Assembly: GCF_900100695.1 (NCBI RefSeq)
Contig: NZ_FNCF01000003.1
Span: 620,001-684,000 of the forward strand
Source: Klenkia brasiliensis
GTDB taxonomy: Bacteria > Actinomycetota > Actinomycetes > Mycobacteriales > Geodermatophilaceae
DNA length: 64,000 bases
Direction: 5' to 3'
Positions 1 through 8,025 of this stretch are shown here, piece by piece. How positions within the stretch are numbered: position 1 is the first letter of the stretch; each line of letters begins with the position of its first letter. The translations under genes were made by a program, and so were the position numbers. The notes below the pieces were generated by a model. It did no database searches. It worked only from the letters and a program-made list of their open reading frames with translations, and was not told the DNA's origin.

Positions 1-492
1 GCCACCACGGCCACCGTGGTCGCGACCTGCCGCGCGGCCGGGGTGGACGTCGAGGCCGAGCTCGGCGAGGTCGGCGGCAAGGACGGCGCGCACGCCCCGA
101 CGGCCCGCACCGACCCGGGCGAGGCCGCCGCGTTCGTCGCCGCGACCGGCGTCGACCTGCTGGCGGTGGCGGTCGGCTCGTCGCACGCGATGGCCGACCG
201 CGGTGCCCGGCTGGACGTCGAGCTGGTGGCCCGGCTGGCGGACGCCGTGCCGGTGCCGTTGGTGCTGCACGGGTCGTCCGGGGTGCCCGACGACGGGCTG
301 GTGGCCGCGGTGCGGGCCGGCATCGTGAAGGTCAACGTGGCGACCCACCTGAACCGGGTGTTCACCGCCGAGGTGCGCCGGCTGCTGCAGGCCGACCCCG
401 ACCTCGCCGACACCCGCCGCTGGACCGCCGCCGGCGCCCGCGCCGCCGGCACCGAGGCGCAGCGCCTGCTGCAGCTCTACGCCGTGGGCTGA
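1..492 (+). CDS. Class II fructose-bisphosphate aldolase family protein (3' part)
   Basis: The reading frame is open from the first base, so the N-terminus lies upstream of the window. The visible 163 residues carry class II (zinc) aldolase hallmarks: a 'GEVGGKDG' segment, 'AVGSSHA', the 'LHGSSGVPD' phosphate-binding loop and 'KVNVATHLN' near the C-terminus. Class II aldolases cleave fructose- or tagatose-1,6-bisphosphate, or inositol-catabolic analogues, to dihydroxyacetone phosphate and an aldehyde in the cytoplasm. The glycine-rich loop and the KVN-AT motif are intact. The substrate cannot be fixed from this part; a GatY/IolJ-like sugar-catabolic aldolase is as likely as a glycolytic one because no glycolytic neighbour is visible. 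Confidence 0.85.
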   Translation, partial: ATTATVVATCRAAGVDVEAELGEVGGKDGAHAPTARTDPGEAAAFVAATGVDLLAVAVGSSHAMADRGARLDVELVARLADAVPVPLVLHGSSGVPDDGLVAAVRAGIVKVNVATHLNRVFTAEVRRLLQADPDLADTRRWTAAGARAAGTEAQRLLQLYAVG

Positions 493-546
493 CCCCGGGG
501 GGCCGGGCGCCGCGGGCCGGCAAACCCCTGGACCCGGTGACCCACC

Positions 547-1653
547 ATGGTCGACGTGCTCCAGGACCTGCTGACCGCCCCGCTCGCCGCCGACCGCCCG
601 GGGACCGTCGAGCTGACCACCGTCGACCAGCTGGGGTCGGCGCACGTCCTGCGGGCCCTGGCCGGGGGTGACCGGCCCTACCACCGCACCGGCGAGCAGC
701 CCGGCGTCCTCGGCTCGACCGAGGGCCTGGTGCCCGCCGACGGCCGCGTGCTGCTGGACTCGGTCGACGACGGCACGCGGACGCTCGTGGTCGAGGTGGA
801 CCGCAGCGTCCTGCTGCTGTCCGCACGCCGGCAGCTGACCACGGTCGAGGTGGCGGGCGCGGACCTCGGCGAGGTCACCGCCCTCCTCGAGGCGACGCTG
901 CAGGGGGTGCGGGACTCCCTCGACCACCCGGCCGACCAGGTCCGCATGCGGCTGTGGGCGCACCGCGGGAACTACGCCGAGATGTCGACCCGCTCGGTCG
1001 AGGCGCCGGACTGGGCCGAGGTGCGGGGCAACTACGCCGGCACCACCGCGGCGTCCCTGGGCACGCTGCTGGGCACCTCCGACCTGTCCACCCGGGCGGG
1101 ACGGCTGGTGCTCTGGCACGGCCGGCCCGGGACGGGGAAGACCACGGCGGTGCGCGCGCTGAGCCAGGCCTGGTCGCCGTGGTGCGAGACGCACTACGTG
1201 GCCGACCCGGAGAAGCTGTTCGCCGACCCGGGTTACCTGCTGGAGGTCGCCGGGGTGGACGGCGGCGACGAGGAGGAGCTGGACCACCCGTGGCGGCTGG
1301 TGGTGGCCGAGGACTGCGACGAGTACCTGCACGCCGACGCCAAGCAGCGGGCGGGCGCGTCGCTGGGCCGGCTGCTGAACCTCTGCGACGGCATCCTCGG
1401 CCACGGGCTGCAGGTCGTCGTCCTGCTGACCACCAACGAGGAGGTCGGCCGGCTGCACCCGGCGATCACCCGTCCGGGCCGCTGCCTGGACCGCACCGAG
1501 TTCCTGCCGCTGTCGGCCCGGGAGGCGGCGGCCTGGCTCGGCCCGGACACCACCCCGCCCGGCCGGGAGGCGACGCTGGCCGAGCTCTACGCCGTCCGCG
1601 AGCAGCGCACCCTGGGGGTCACCGACCACGACACCCCGGGCGGCTACCTGTAG
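547..1653 (+). CDS. DUF5925-type AAA ATPase
   Basis: A 368-residue cytoplasmic protein. The N-terminal ~190 residues resemble the actinobacterial DUF5925 region. The C-terminal half is a classic AAA ATPase: Walker A 'GRPGTGKTT' near residue 197, an acidic Walker B-like 'VVAEDCDEYL' near 256, and a sensor-1/arginine-finger stretch 'LLTTNEEVGRLHPAITRPGR' typical of AAA proteins that remodel or unfold partners. The ATG start follows the aldolase by 54 bases. No substrate is known for this family; a proteasome- or chaperone-type role is only inference from the fold. It ends against the convergent TetR gene with a hairpin between. Confidence 0.8.
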   Translation: MVDVLQDLLTAPLAADRPGTVELTTVDQLGSAHVLRALAGGDRPYHRTGEQPGVLGSTEGLVPADGRVLLDSVDDGTRTLVVEVDRSVLLLSARRQLTTVEVAGADLGEVTALLEATLQGVRDSLDHPADQVRMRLWAHRGNYAEMSTRSVEAPDWAEVRGNYAGTTAASLGTLLGTSDLSTRAGRLVLWHGRPGTGKTTAVRALSQAWSPWCETHYVADPEKLFADPGYLLEVAGVDGGDEEELDHPWRLVVAEDCDEYLHADAKQRAGASLGRLLNLCDGILGHGLQVVVLLTTNEEVGRLHPAITRPGRCLDRTEFLPLSAREAAAWLGPDTTPPGREATLAELYAVREQRTLGVTDHDTPGGYL

Positions 1654-1654
1654 G

Positions 1655-1677
1655 GCCTGACCCGGCGGGGGTCAGGC
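1655..1677. terminator. Bidirectional hairpin between convergent genes
   Basis: Perfect 9-bp stem (1655-1663 with 1669-1677) and a 5-base loop directly after the ATPase stop codon; its right arm includes the stop codon of the TetR gene. Its place between two converging genes suggests termination in both directions. There is no clear U-tract, as is common in high-GC actinobacteria. Confidence 0.6.
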
Positions 1678-2238
1678 GGGGGCGACGACGCGGCGGAGCT
1701 CGGCGAGGACGGTGTCGACGACGTCGGGCAGCGGCGGGCCGCCCGGGGTCGCGACCCAGCGCTCGAAGGCCACCCGGAACGCGGCCACCCCGGCCTCGGC
1801 GGCCAGCAGCGCCGGCGCCTCGGCGACCCCGCGCTCGACCAGCGCGGCGGCCGACGCGGTGACCAGACCGCTCATCTTGGCCAGCTCCCGCTCGCGCAGC
1901 TCGCCCTGCGAGGTGATGACCGCCGTCCGTGCCCGGGCGTGGTCGCCGAGACCGTCGAGCATCCCCGCGCCGGCCCGCAGCCCGGCGGCGAGGACGTCCA
2001 GCGGTGGGGCGTCGGCGGGCGCGGCGGCGATGCCGTCGACCACGAGGGTGTCGAGGGCGTGGGTGGCGTCGAAGAGCACCTCGCGCTTGTCGGGGAAGTG
2101 CCGGAAGTAGGTGCGCTCGGAGAGGCCGGCGCGGGCGGCGATGTCGGCGGTCGTCGTCCGCTCGTAGCCGTGCTCGACGAACAGCTCCATGGCCGCCTGC
2201 TGGAGGCGGCCGCGCGCGTCCGGCTCCCAGCGACCCAT
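1672..2238 (-). CDS. TetR-family transcriptional regulator
   Basis: A 188-residue regulator. Residues ~5-55 form the TetR DNA-binding domain with the usual pattern: 'AAMELFVEHGYERTT', 'DIAARAGLSERTYFRHF' and 'DKREVLF'. The rest is a helical ligand-binding domain. A longer start at 2271 exists, but it would fall inside the operator-like palindrome at 2255-2271, so the internal ATG at 2238 is preferred. It is divergent from the NAD-dependent epimerase at 2325, and two near-identical palindromes lie between them, so it very likely represses itself and the epimerase. The effector is unknown. Confidence 0.88.
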   Translation of the reverse strand: MGRWEPDARGRLQQAAMELFVEHGYERTTTADIAARAGLSERTYFRHFPDKREVLFDATHALDTLVVDGIAAAPADAPPLDVLAAGLRAGAGMLDGLGDHARARTAVITSQGELRERELAKMSGLVTASAAALVERGVAEAPALLAAEAGVAAFRVAFERWVATPGGPPLPDVVDTVLAELRRVVAPA

Positions 2239-2254
2239 GCGCCCGAGACTACTG

Positions 2255-2271
2255 ATGACAGCGACTGACAT
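2255..2271. promoter_or_regulatory. Probable TetR operator, site 1
   Basis: ATGACAGCGACTGACAT is an imperfect palindrome of the form ATG-CAG-...-CTG-CAT. Its reverse complement matches the second site at 2287-2303 at 15 of 17 positions. It sits just upstream of the preferred start of the TetR gene. Site assignment is inference from symmetry, duplication and the divergent regulator. Confidence 0.65.
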
Positions 2272-2286
2272 GGAGTGCTAGCGTCG

Positions 2287-2303
2287 ATGACAGTCGCTGC
2301 CAT
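2287..2303. promoter_or_regulatory. Probable TetR operator, site 2
   Basis: ATGACAGTCGCTGCCAT, centred 32 bp (about three helical turns) from site 1, lies between it and the ribosome-binding site of the epimerase (GGAGGT at 2313-2318). Occupancy of both sites would block the divergent promoters. Confidence 0.65.
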
Positions 2304-2324
2304 CACTCGTCCGGAGGTCATCCC

Positions 2325-3245
2325 ATGCACGTCCTCGTCACCGGCGCGTCCGGCTGGATCGGTTCCGCCCTCGTCCCCGAGCTGCTGTCCGCGGGGCACC
2401 GGGTCACCGGCCTGGCCCGCTCCGACGCCTCCGCCGCCGCGCTCACCGACGCCGGCGCCGACGTCCTGCGCGGCTCCCTCGACGACCTCGACACCCTGCG
2501 CCAGGGCGCCCGGGCCGCCGACGGCGTCGTCCACCTCGCCTTCCGCCACGACCTCGCCTTCAGCGGGGCGATGACCGAGGCCGCGCTCGCCGACCGGGCC
2601 GTCGTCGACGCGTTCGGCGAGGCCCTGGCCGGCACCGGCAAGCCACTGGTCATCGCGTCGGGGCTGCTCGGCGTCTCCCCCGGCCGGCCGGCCACCGAGG
2701 AGGACGGCCTGGTCGCCGAGGACCTGGACTCCGCCCTGCTCAACCACCGGCAGGAGACCGCGCGGGCGACCGTGGCGCTGGCCGACCGGGGCGTGCGCAG
2801 CGTCGTCGTCCGGCTCTCCCCCACCGTGCACGGCGCCGGCGACCCGCCCGGGGCGTTCATCTCGACGCTGTCGGCCACCGCCCGCGAGCGGGGCGCCTCC
2901 CGCTACGTCGACGACGGCGCGGCGCGCTGGCCCGCCGTGCACCGGGACGACGCCGCCCGGCTGTTCCGGCTGGCCGTGGAGTCCGTGCCGGCGGGGTCGG
3001 TGCTGCACGCCGCGGCCGAGGAGGGCGTGGCCACCCGCGACATCGCCGCGGCGCTGGGCGAGCAGCTCGGCGTCCCGGTGGAGTCCGTGCCCGCCGCCGA
3101 CGCCGTGGACGCGCTGGGCTGGCTGGGCCCGATGCTCGGCCTGGACAGCCCCACCTCCTCGGCCCGCACCCGCGAGCTCACCGGCTGGACGCCCACCGGC
3201 CCGACCCTGCTCGAGGACATCCGCGCCGGCCACTACACCCGCTGA
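2325..3245 (+). CDS. NAD(P)-dependent epimerase/dehydratase (extended or atypical SDR)
   Basis: 306 residues with an N-terminal Rossmann fold: 'VTGASGWIGSALV' at residues 5-17 is the TGxxGxxG cofactor loop, and an Asp-containing 'GSLDD' segment follows. The member resembles 'NAD-dependent epimerase/dehydratase' proteins that often sit beside TetR regulators and act on unknown carbonyl substrates. The canonical YxxxK pair is not obvious: the expected region reads 'LNHRQETARATV', so this may be an atypical SDR. A strong Shine-Dalgarno GGAGGT 7 bases upstream fixes the start. Expression is probably controlled by the adjacent TetR protein through the two palindromes upstream. Confidence 0.85.
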   Translation: MHVLVTGASGWIGSALVPELLSAGHRVTGLARSDASAAALTDAGADVLRGSLDDLDTLRQGARAADGVVHLAFRHDLAFSGAMTEAALADRAVVDAFGEALAGTGKPLVIASGLLGVSPGRPATEEDGLVAEDLDSALLNHRQETARATVALADRGVRSVVVRLSPTVHGAGDPPGAFISTLSATARERGASRYVDDGAARWPAVHRDDAARLFRLAVESVPAGSVLHAAAEEGVATRDIAAALGEQLGVPVESVPAADAVDALGWLGPMLGLDSPTSSARTRELTGWTPTGPTLLEDIRAGHYTR

Positions 3246-3272
3246 CCCCTCCGCCTCCGCCCGCTACCTCCA

Positions 3273-3347
3273 CCCGCCGGGGCAAGGGAGCCCTTCCCCC
3301 ACGCACGGGCCGGATCCGTGCTGGAGGGGATCCCTTGCCCCGGCGGG
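3273..3347. terminator. Long bidirectional hairpin
   Basis: Arms 3273-3289 and 3331-3347 are perfectly complementary over 17 bp. The interior adds a further partly paired segment and a small inner palindrome around the GGATCC at 3313. It lies between the convergent epimerase and NERD genes. The core GGGCAAGGGAGCCCTT resembles the core of the hairpin at 4166-4226. Confidence 0.65.
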
Positions 3348-3352
3348 CCGCG

Positions 3353-4087
3353 TCAGCCCAGCCAGGTCGCCGGACGGCGAGCCGCCTGCACCACGGCGGC
3401 GAGCTGCTCGGCGGACCACACCGGAGGCCGGCCGGCCAGCCATCGCCGGACCCGTGCCCGGTTGACCACCTGGACGTCGGCGGGCTGACGCCGGACGTCG
3501 AGCGCGGCCGCGCCCACCGGCACCACGACACCCTGCACGGGGACCGGGAAGCCGACCGCAGCCGAGAGCAGGCGGGCCGCCCGCATCGCTTCGTGCCTGC
3601 TGTTCCGGACGTGGTGCTGGTACTGCCCGTTCACCCAGATGCGGTCACCGTCGACCCGGATCCGGGCATCGCGGTGGTGCTTGCTGTTGAGGGTGAAGAC
3701 GCCGGCCGGACCGAGGACGACGTGGTCGATGTCGGATCCGCGGCTGCCGACCGGCACGCTGTGCAGCACCGTCCACGAGGGTCCGAGCCGAGCCAGCTGG
3801 CCGGCGACCAGTTCCTCGCCGCGCGCACCCGCCTGCCACGAGTGCTCCGGTCGCCGGACCCCGAGCAGGCGGGCGAGCACCGAGCGGACGGGACGGCCCG
3901 CCATGAGCTCGTCCGCCCGCGCGCGGGCCGCTGCACCAGGCCGCGTCAGCAGCAGGTCACCGGGCACCGGCTGCTCGACGGCCCGGGGCGGGGCGGACGG
4001 ACGACGACCCGCGACCGCCTCGTCCATCGCCCACTGCGGGATGCGGCCGGTGGGCGATCGCCGCACATCGGCGTCCTGGTTGAGCAC
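3353..4087 (-). CDS. NERD (nuclease-related) domain protein
   Basis: 244 residues. The centre (about residues 85-190) is a NERD domain: 'GARGEELVAGQLARLG' followed by 'GSDIDHVVLGPAGVFTLNSKHH', the D-x(n)-(E/N)-x-K core of this restriction-endonuclease-like fold. The usual acidic residue before the lysine is Asn here ('LNSK'), which occurs in NERD proteins and leaves nuclease activity uncertain. There is no helicase or kinase fusion, unlike the second NERD protein in this window. GTG start; an upstream purine run abuts it, so an internal GTG ten residues on is possible. Function unknown; NERD proteins are thought to act in DNA processing. Confidence 0.8.
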   Translation of the reverse strand: MLNQDADVRRSPTGRIPQWAMDEAVAGRRPSAPPRAVEQPVPGDLLLTRPGAAARARADELMAGRPVRSVLARLLGVRRPEHSWQAGARGEELVAGQLARLGPSWTVLHSVPVGSRGSDIDHVVLGPAGVFTLNSKHHRDARIRVDGDRIWVNGQYQHHVRNSRHEAMRAARLLSAAVGFPVPVQGVVVPVGAAALDVRRQPADVQVVNRARVRRWLAGRPPVWSAEQLAAVVQAARRPATWLG

Positions 4088-4165
4088 CCCCTCTGGTTAC
4101 CGGAACCGGGACGCCCGGTGAACCAGGTCGCCGCCCCCGCCCACCCGGATGGGCGACCGAGACCG

Positions 4166-4226
4166 GGCAGGGGAGCCCCTGCACCCGGTGAGGGGCCCGA
4201 TCACCGGGTGCAGGGCTTCCCCTGCC
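4166..4226. terminator. Very stable hairpin after the glycosidase gene
   Basis: Left arm 4166-4191 pairs with 4201-4226 at 24 of 26 positions around a 9-base loop. It lies 34 bases downstream of the stop codon of the GH63-like gene on the minus strand and upstream of the NERD gene start, so it most likely terminates the glycosidase transcript. Confidence 0.7.
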
Positions 4227-4259
4227 TCGCGCGAGCGGGCCGGTGGGCCCGGCGGCGGG

Positions 4260-7019
4260 TCAGGACCAGCGGGGGTCGGGGGGCAGCCGAGGGTTGAGCA
4301 GGTGGGCGACCAGCGCCGTCCAGCCGGTCTGGTGGGTGGCGCCGAGGCCCTCGCCGGTGTCGCCGTCGAAGAACTCGCTGAACGTCGGGTGCTCGCGCCA
4401 CAGCGGGCTGTCGGAGGACTCGATGCGGTCGCCGTCGGCGGGCCGCTTGCCGTCGACCGGGCGGAACAGCGCAGTCAGCCCGTTGTCGATGAGGTCCGCG
4501 GCGTCCACCAGGGTGCAGTGGTTGCCCGACCCGGTCGGCAGCTCGATGGTGAACGAGTCGCCGTAGTGCCGGCCCAGCGTGCGCAGCTTGTCGGCCAGCA
4601 GCACGTTCACCGGGAACCAGACCGGCCCGCGCCAGTTGGAGTTGCCGCCGAACAGCGCCGTCCGCGACTCCCCCGGCTCGTACTCGATCCGCGCGTCCCG
4701 GCCGCCGACCTTGGCGATCACCTCACCGGTGGACTTCGACAGCGACCGGATCCCGTACGGGGACAGGAACTCCTCCGTGTCGAACATGCGGGTCAGGATC
4801 CGGCGCAGCCGCTCCTGGTCCACCAGCGACAGCAGCATCTTGCGGCCCTCGGGCGCCGACCGGCTGCGCAGCGGCGACACCAGCTCCGGCCGCCGCCGCT
4901 GCAGCCAGCGCAGCCGCTCGGTGACGTCGGGGACCTCTTGGGTGATCCAGTGCGGCACATCGGTGACGCCGAGGATCGGCAGCAGCCCCACCATCGAGCG
5001 CACCCGCATCGGCTGCGCGGTGCCGTCCGGGGCGACCAGGACGTCGTAGAAGAAGCCGTCCTCCTCGTCCCACAGCGACACCTCGCTGGAGCCGAAGGAG
5101 TTCATCGCCTGCGCGATCGACAGGAAGTGCTCGAGGAACTTCGTCGCCGTCCCGTCCCAGGCCTTGTCGTAGCGGGACAGCTCCAGGGCGATCTTGAACA
5201 TCTGCTGGCAGTAGAACGCCATCCAGCTCGTCGCGTCCGACTGCTCCAGCCGGTACCCGGGCGGCAGCGGCGCGGACCGGTCGAACAGCGCGATGTTGTC
5301 CATCCCGAGGAAGCCGCCCTCGAAGACGTTGGAGCCGTCGGCGTCCTTGCGGTTGACCCACCAGGAGAAGTTGAGCAGCAGCTTGGTGAACACCCGGACC
5401 AGGAACTCCCGGTCGCGGTAGCCGTCGATCCGGTAGACGTGCCACGCCGCCCACGCGTGCACCGGCGGGTTGACGTCGCCGAACGCCCACTCGTAGGCGG
5501 GCAGCTGGCCGTTGGGGTGCATCGCCCACTCGCGGCACATGAGCACGAGCTGCTCCTTGGCGAAGTCGGGGTCGACGTGCGCCAGGGGGATGGTGTGGAA
5601 GGCGGTGTCCCAGGCGGCGAACCAGGGGTACTCCCACTCGTCGGGCATCGAGATGACGTCGGCCAGCGCGACGTGCCGCCAGGTGGTGTTCCGCCGTCCC
5701 TTCTTCGCCCGGTCGGCGGGCGCGGGGACGTCGGGGTCGCCGTCCAGCCACTGGGAGACGTCGAAGCGGTACAGCTGCTTGGTCCACAGCAGGCCCGCGT
5801 AGGCGCGGCGCGCGACGTGCCGGTCCTCGGCGGACAGGCCGGGGTGGATGACGGTGGAGTAGAACGCGTCGGCCTCAGCCTTGCGCTCAGCGTTCACCGC
5901 GTCGAAGGACTCCCCGAACATGCCGTCGTAGGGCTCGTCGGTGGTCAGCCGCAGCTTCACGGTGACGGTCTCGCCTGGGGCGACGGCGTCCCAGCGGTAC
6001 CAGAACGCGGCCTTGGTGCCGGAGTCGGCGGGGTTGATCCCGCTCTTGTCGCCGTGCACGACGCGCCGGTTGACGCCGTCCTTGGGGTACTTGCTCTCGT
6101 TGCGGGCGGCGCCGAACAGCGTGACCTTGTCGGTCTCGTTGTCGCAGCACAGCACGGTCGGGGCGCCTTCGGCGCACAGCCAGTACCGGCCGAGGAACCC
6201 GTGCTCGGCCTCGACCGCCTCCAGCCCGGACGCCGTGAGGGTGGGCGCGAGCAGCTGGGTGAGGTGCCCCTGCCGCTTGTCCCCGCCCCAGGACCAGGTG
6301 TTGCGGAACCAGGTCTGCGGCAGCAGGTGCAGCGGCGCGGCCTCGGGCCCGTGGTTGGTCGCGGAGACGGTGATGCAGATGTCGTCGTGGTCGGCCTTGG
6401 CGTAGGTGACCAGGACGTCGAAGAACCGGTCCTCGTCGAGCACCCCGGTGTCGGCGAGCTCGTACTCCCGCTCCATCCGCGAGCGCTTGGCGTTCTCCTC
6501 GCGCAGCTTCGCGTAGGGGTACTCGGCGTGCGGATAGCGGTAGAGCCACTGCACCCAGGAGTGGGTGGGCGTGCCGTCGACGGCCCACCAGTGCTCCTTG
6601 GCGTCCTCGCCGTGGTTGCCCTCGCCGTTGGTCAGGCCGAACAGCCGCTCCTTGAGGATCGGGTCCTTGCCGTTCCACAGCGCGACGGAGAAGTTGAGGA
6701 AGCCGTACCGGTCGCAGAACCCGCCCAGGCCGTCCTCGCCCCAGCGGTAGGCGCGGGCGACGGCGTGGTCGAAGGGGAACCCGGCCCAGGCGTCGCCGGA
6801 GGCGGAGTAGTCCTCGCGCACGGTGCCCCACTGCCGGCCGGCGAGGTAGGGGCCCCACATGCGCCACGGCGAGTTCTGGTCGGTGGACTCGGCCAGCCGG
6901 GCGTGCTCGGCGCTGCGGGGGTCGACGGCGTCCTGGGGTCCCGGCGGCGGGGCGACCGGGATGTCCTTGACGCTGGGGACGCGGGGGCGGCTGGGTGGCA
7001 CGGGGACACAGGCTGCCAC
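4260..7019 (-). CDS. MGH1/GH63-like glycoside hydrolase (glucosidase family)
   Basis: About 919 residues from the GTG chosen at 7019 (a second in-frame GTG lies at 7001); the frame stays open further upstream into the GGDEF gene, but that part is not protein-like. It resembles bacterial MGH1-like/GH63 proteins with an (alpha/alpha)6 barrel: 'WDTAFHTIPLAHVDP', 'PAYEWAFGDVNPPVHAW', 'FEGGFLGMDNIALFDRS' and 'SNWRGPVWFPVN' carry the conserved Asp/Glu and aromatic residues. Members are inverting glycosidases, and related actinobacterial enzymes are annotated as glucosidases or glucosylglycerate hydrolases. No signal peptide is seen, so it is cytoplasmic. It follows two diguanylate cyclase genes on the same strand by 31 bases and may be cotranscribed. 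Exact substrate unknown. Confidence 0.82.
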   Translation of the reverse strand: MAACVPVPPSRPRVPSVKDIPVAPPPGPQDAVDPRSAEHARLAESTDQNSPWRMWGPYLAGRQWGTVREDYSASGDAWAGFPFDHAVARAYRWGEDGLGGFCDRYGFLNFSVALWNGKDPILKERLFGLTNGEGNHGEDAKEHWWAVDGTPTHSWVQWLYRYPHAEYPYAKLREENAKRSRMEREYELADTGVLDEDRFFDVLVTYAKADHDDICITVSATNHGPEAAPLHLLPQTWFRNTWSWGGDKRQGHLTQLLAPTLTASGLEAVEAEHGFLGRYWLCAEGAPTVLCCDNETDKVTLFGAARNESKYPKDGVNRRVVHGDKSGINPADSGTKAAFWYRWDAVAPGETVTVKLRLTTDEPYDGMFGESFDAVNAERKAEADAFYSTVIHPGLSAEDRHVARRAYAGLLWTKQLYRFDVSQWLDGDPDVPAPADRAKKGRRNTTWRHVALADVISMPDEWEYPWFAAWDTAFHTIPLAHVDPDFAKEQLVLMCREWAMHPNGQLPAYEWAFGDVNPPVHAWAAWHVYRIDGYRDREFLVRVFTKLLLNFSWWVNRKDADGSNVFEGGFLGMDNIALFDRSAPLPPGYRLEQSDATSWMAFYCQQMFKIALELSRYDKAWDGTATKFLEHFLSIAQAMNSFGSSEVSLWDEEDGFFYDVLVAPDGTAQPMRVRSMVGLLPILGVTDVPHWITQEVPDVTERLRWLQRRRPELVSPLRSRSAPEGRKMLLSLVDQERLRRILTRMFDTEEFLSPYGIRSLSKSTGEVIAKVGGRDARIEYEPGESRTALFGGNSNWRGPVWFPVNVLLADKLRTLGRHYGDSFTIELPTGSGNHCTLVDAADLIDNGLTALFRPVDGKRPADGDRIESSDSPLWREHPTFSEFFDGDTGEGLGATHQTGWTALVAHLLNPRLPPDPRWS

Positions 7020-7050
7020 GCCCACGTGACGATCGGGTTGACCGGCGCGG

Positions 7051-8025
7051 TCAGCCGCCGACGGACTCCCGGGTCTCGCCGGCCAGCTCGGCGCGTCCGC
7101 GCCCGGCGGCCTTGGCGGCGTAGAGCGCCTGGTCGGCCCGGCGCATGAGCTGGGCAGCGGACTCCCGGGAGCGGTACTGGGCCACGCCGCAGGACATCCC
7201 GATGCCCGGGTGCAGGGTGCGCAGCCGGCGCACCAGCTCCAGCGCCCGCGGCCCGGTCCAGCCGGGCAGCAGCAGGGCGAACTCATCACCCCCGTGCCGG
7301 GCCAGGACGGCCCCGCCGGGCAGTGCCCGGCGCCAGGTGCGGGCGACCTGCCGGAGCACCTCGTCGCCGGCGGCGTGGCCCCCGGTGTCGTTGACCTCCT
7401 TGAAGTGGTCGAGGTCGAGCAGCGCCGCGGACAGGACGGCGCCCGGCCGCACCAGCTCCTGCAGCGCCTCGTCGAAGCCGCGCCGGTTGGCCAGCCGGGT
7501 GAGGCCGTCGACGCCGGCCCGGCTGGCCTCGGCGACCAGCCGGCGGGTGACCACGGCGATGGCCACCAGGACGACGTCCAGGGCGACCGCGGTGGCGGGC
7601 GGCACGTCGCCGCGGACCAGCAGCGCCGACGTGGTCAGCCCGACGGCGAGGCCGAGCTGGGCCAGCGCGCCGGGCAGCGCGAAGAAGAAGAACGAGTCGA
7701 CGCCGACGAACAGGACGATGGCGGCGACGACCATCGCGGTGGCCTCCCCGGGCGCGACGAGCGCGGCGAGGGCGATGAGCACGGTGGCCGCGGCGACGGG
7801 TGCGTGGAAGAAGCCGCGCGGCGCCCGGGCGCCCCACCGGTGCATGGCCGCACCGCACACGACGGCGGTGGCGGCGAGGGCGAGCAGGACCCCGCGGCGA
7901 GCCCAGTCGGGGTCGCTGCCGGGCAGGGCGACCAGCCCGCAGGTGCCACCGAGCACGTAGAACAGGGTGAGGGTCTGCGCCATCACCCGGGGGGTCGCGA
8001 CCTCGGGCGCACGGTGCCGCCTCAT
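7051..8025 (-). CDS. Membrane-bound diguanylate cyclase (GGDEF)
   Basis: 324 residues. The start ATG at 8025 overlaps the stop of the preceding GGDEF gene (ATGA, 8022-8025). Residues ~10-160 hold about six hydrophobic segments. The GGDEF domain follows with an intact 'RHGGDEFALLLPG' active site and 'LDLDHFKEVNDTGGH' metal/GTP-binding segment, so it should make cyclic di-GMP from two GTP. The allosteric RxxD I-site is absent: the equivalent residues are PGGA, implying weak product inhibition. The N-terminus 'APEVATPRVMAQT' matches two other GGDEF proteins in this window, so they are paralogues. Confidence 0.9.
   Translation of the reverse strand: MRRHRAPEVATPRVMAQTLTLFYVLGGTCGLVALPGSDPDWARRGVLLALAATAVVCGAAMHRWGARAPRGFFHAPVAAATVLIALAALVAPGEATAMVVAAIVLFVGVDSFFFFALPGALAQLGLAVGLTTSALLVRGDVPPATAVALDVVLVAIAVVTRRLVAEASRAGVDGLTRLANRRGFDEALQELVRPGAVLSAALLDLDHFKEVNDTGGHAAGDEVLRQVARTWRRALPGGAVLARHGGDEFALLLPGWTGPRALELVRRLRTLHPGIGMSCGVAQYRSRESAAQLMRRADQALYAAKAAGRGRAELAGETRESVGG

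Noticed and set aside
4149-7148. 999-codon open frame on the plus strand
   Set aside because: It is antisense to the GH63-like gene, has no recognisable domain and arises from third-position G/C bias.
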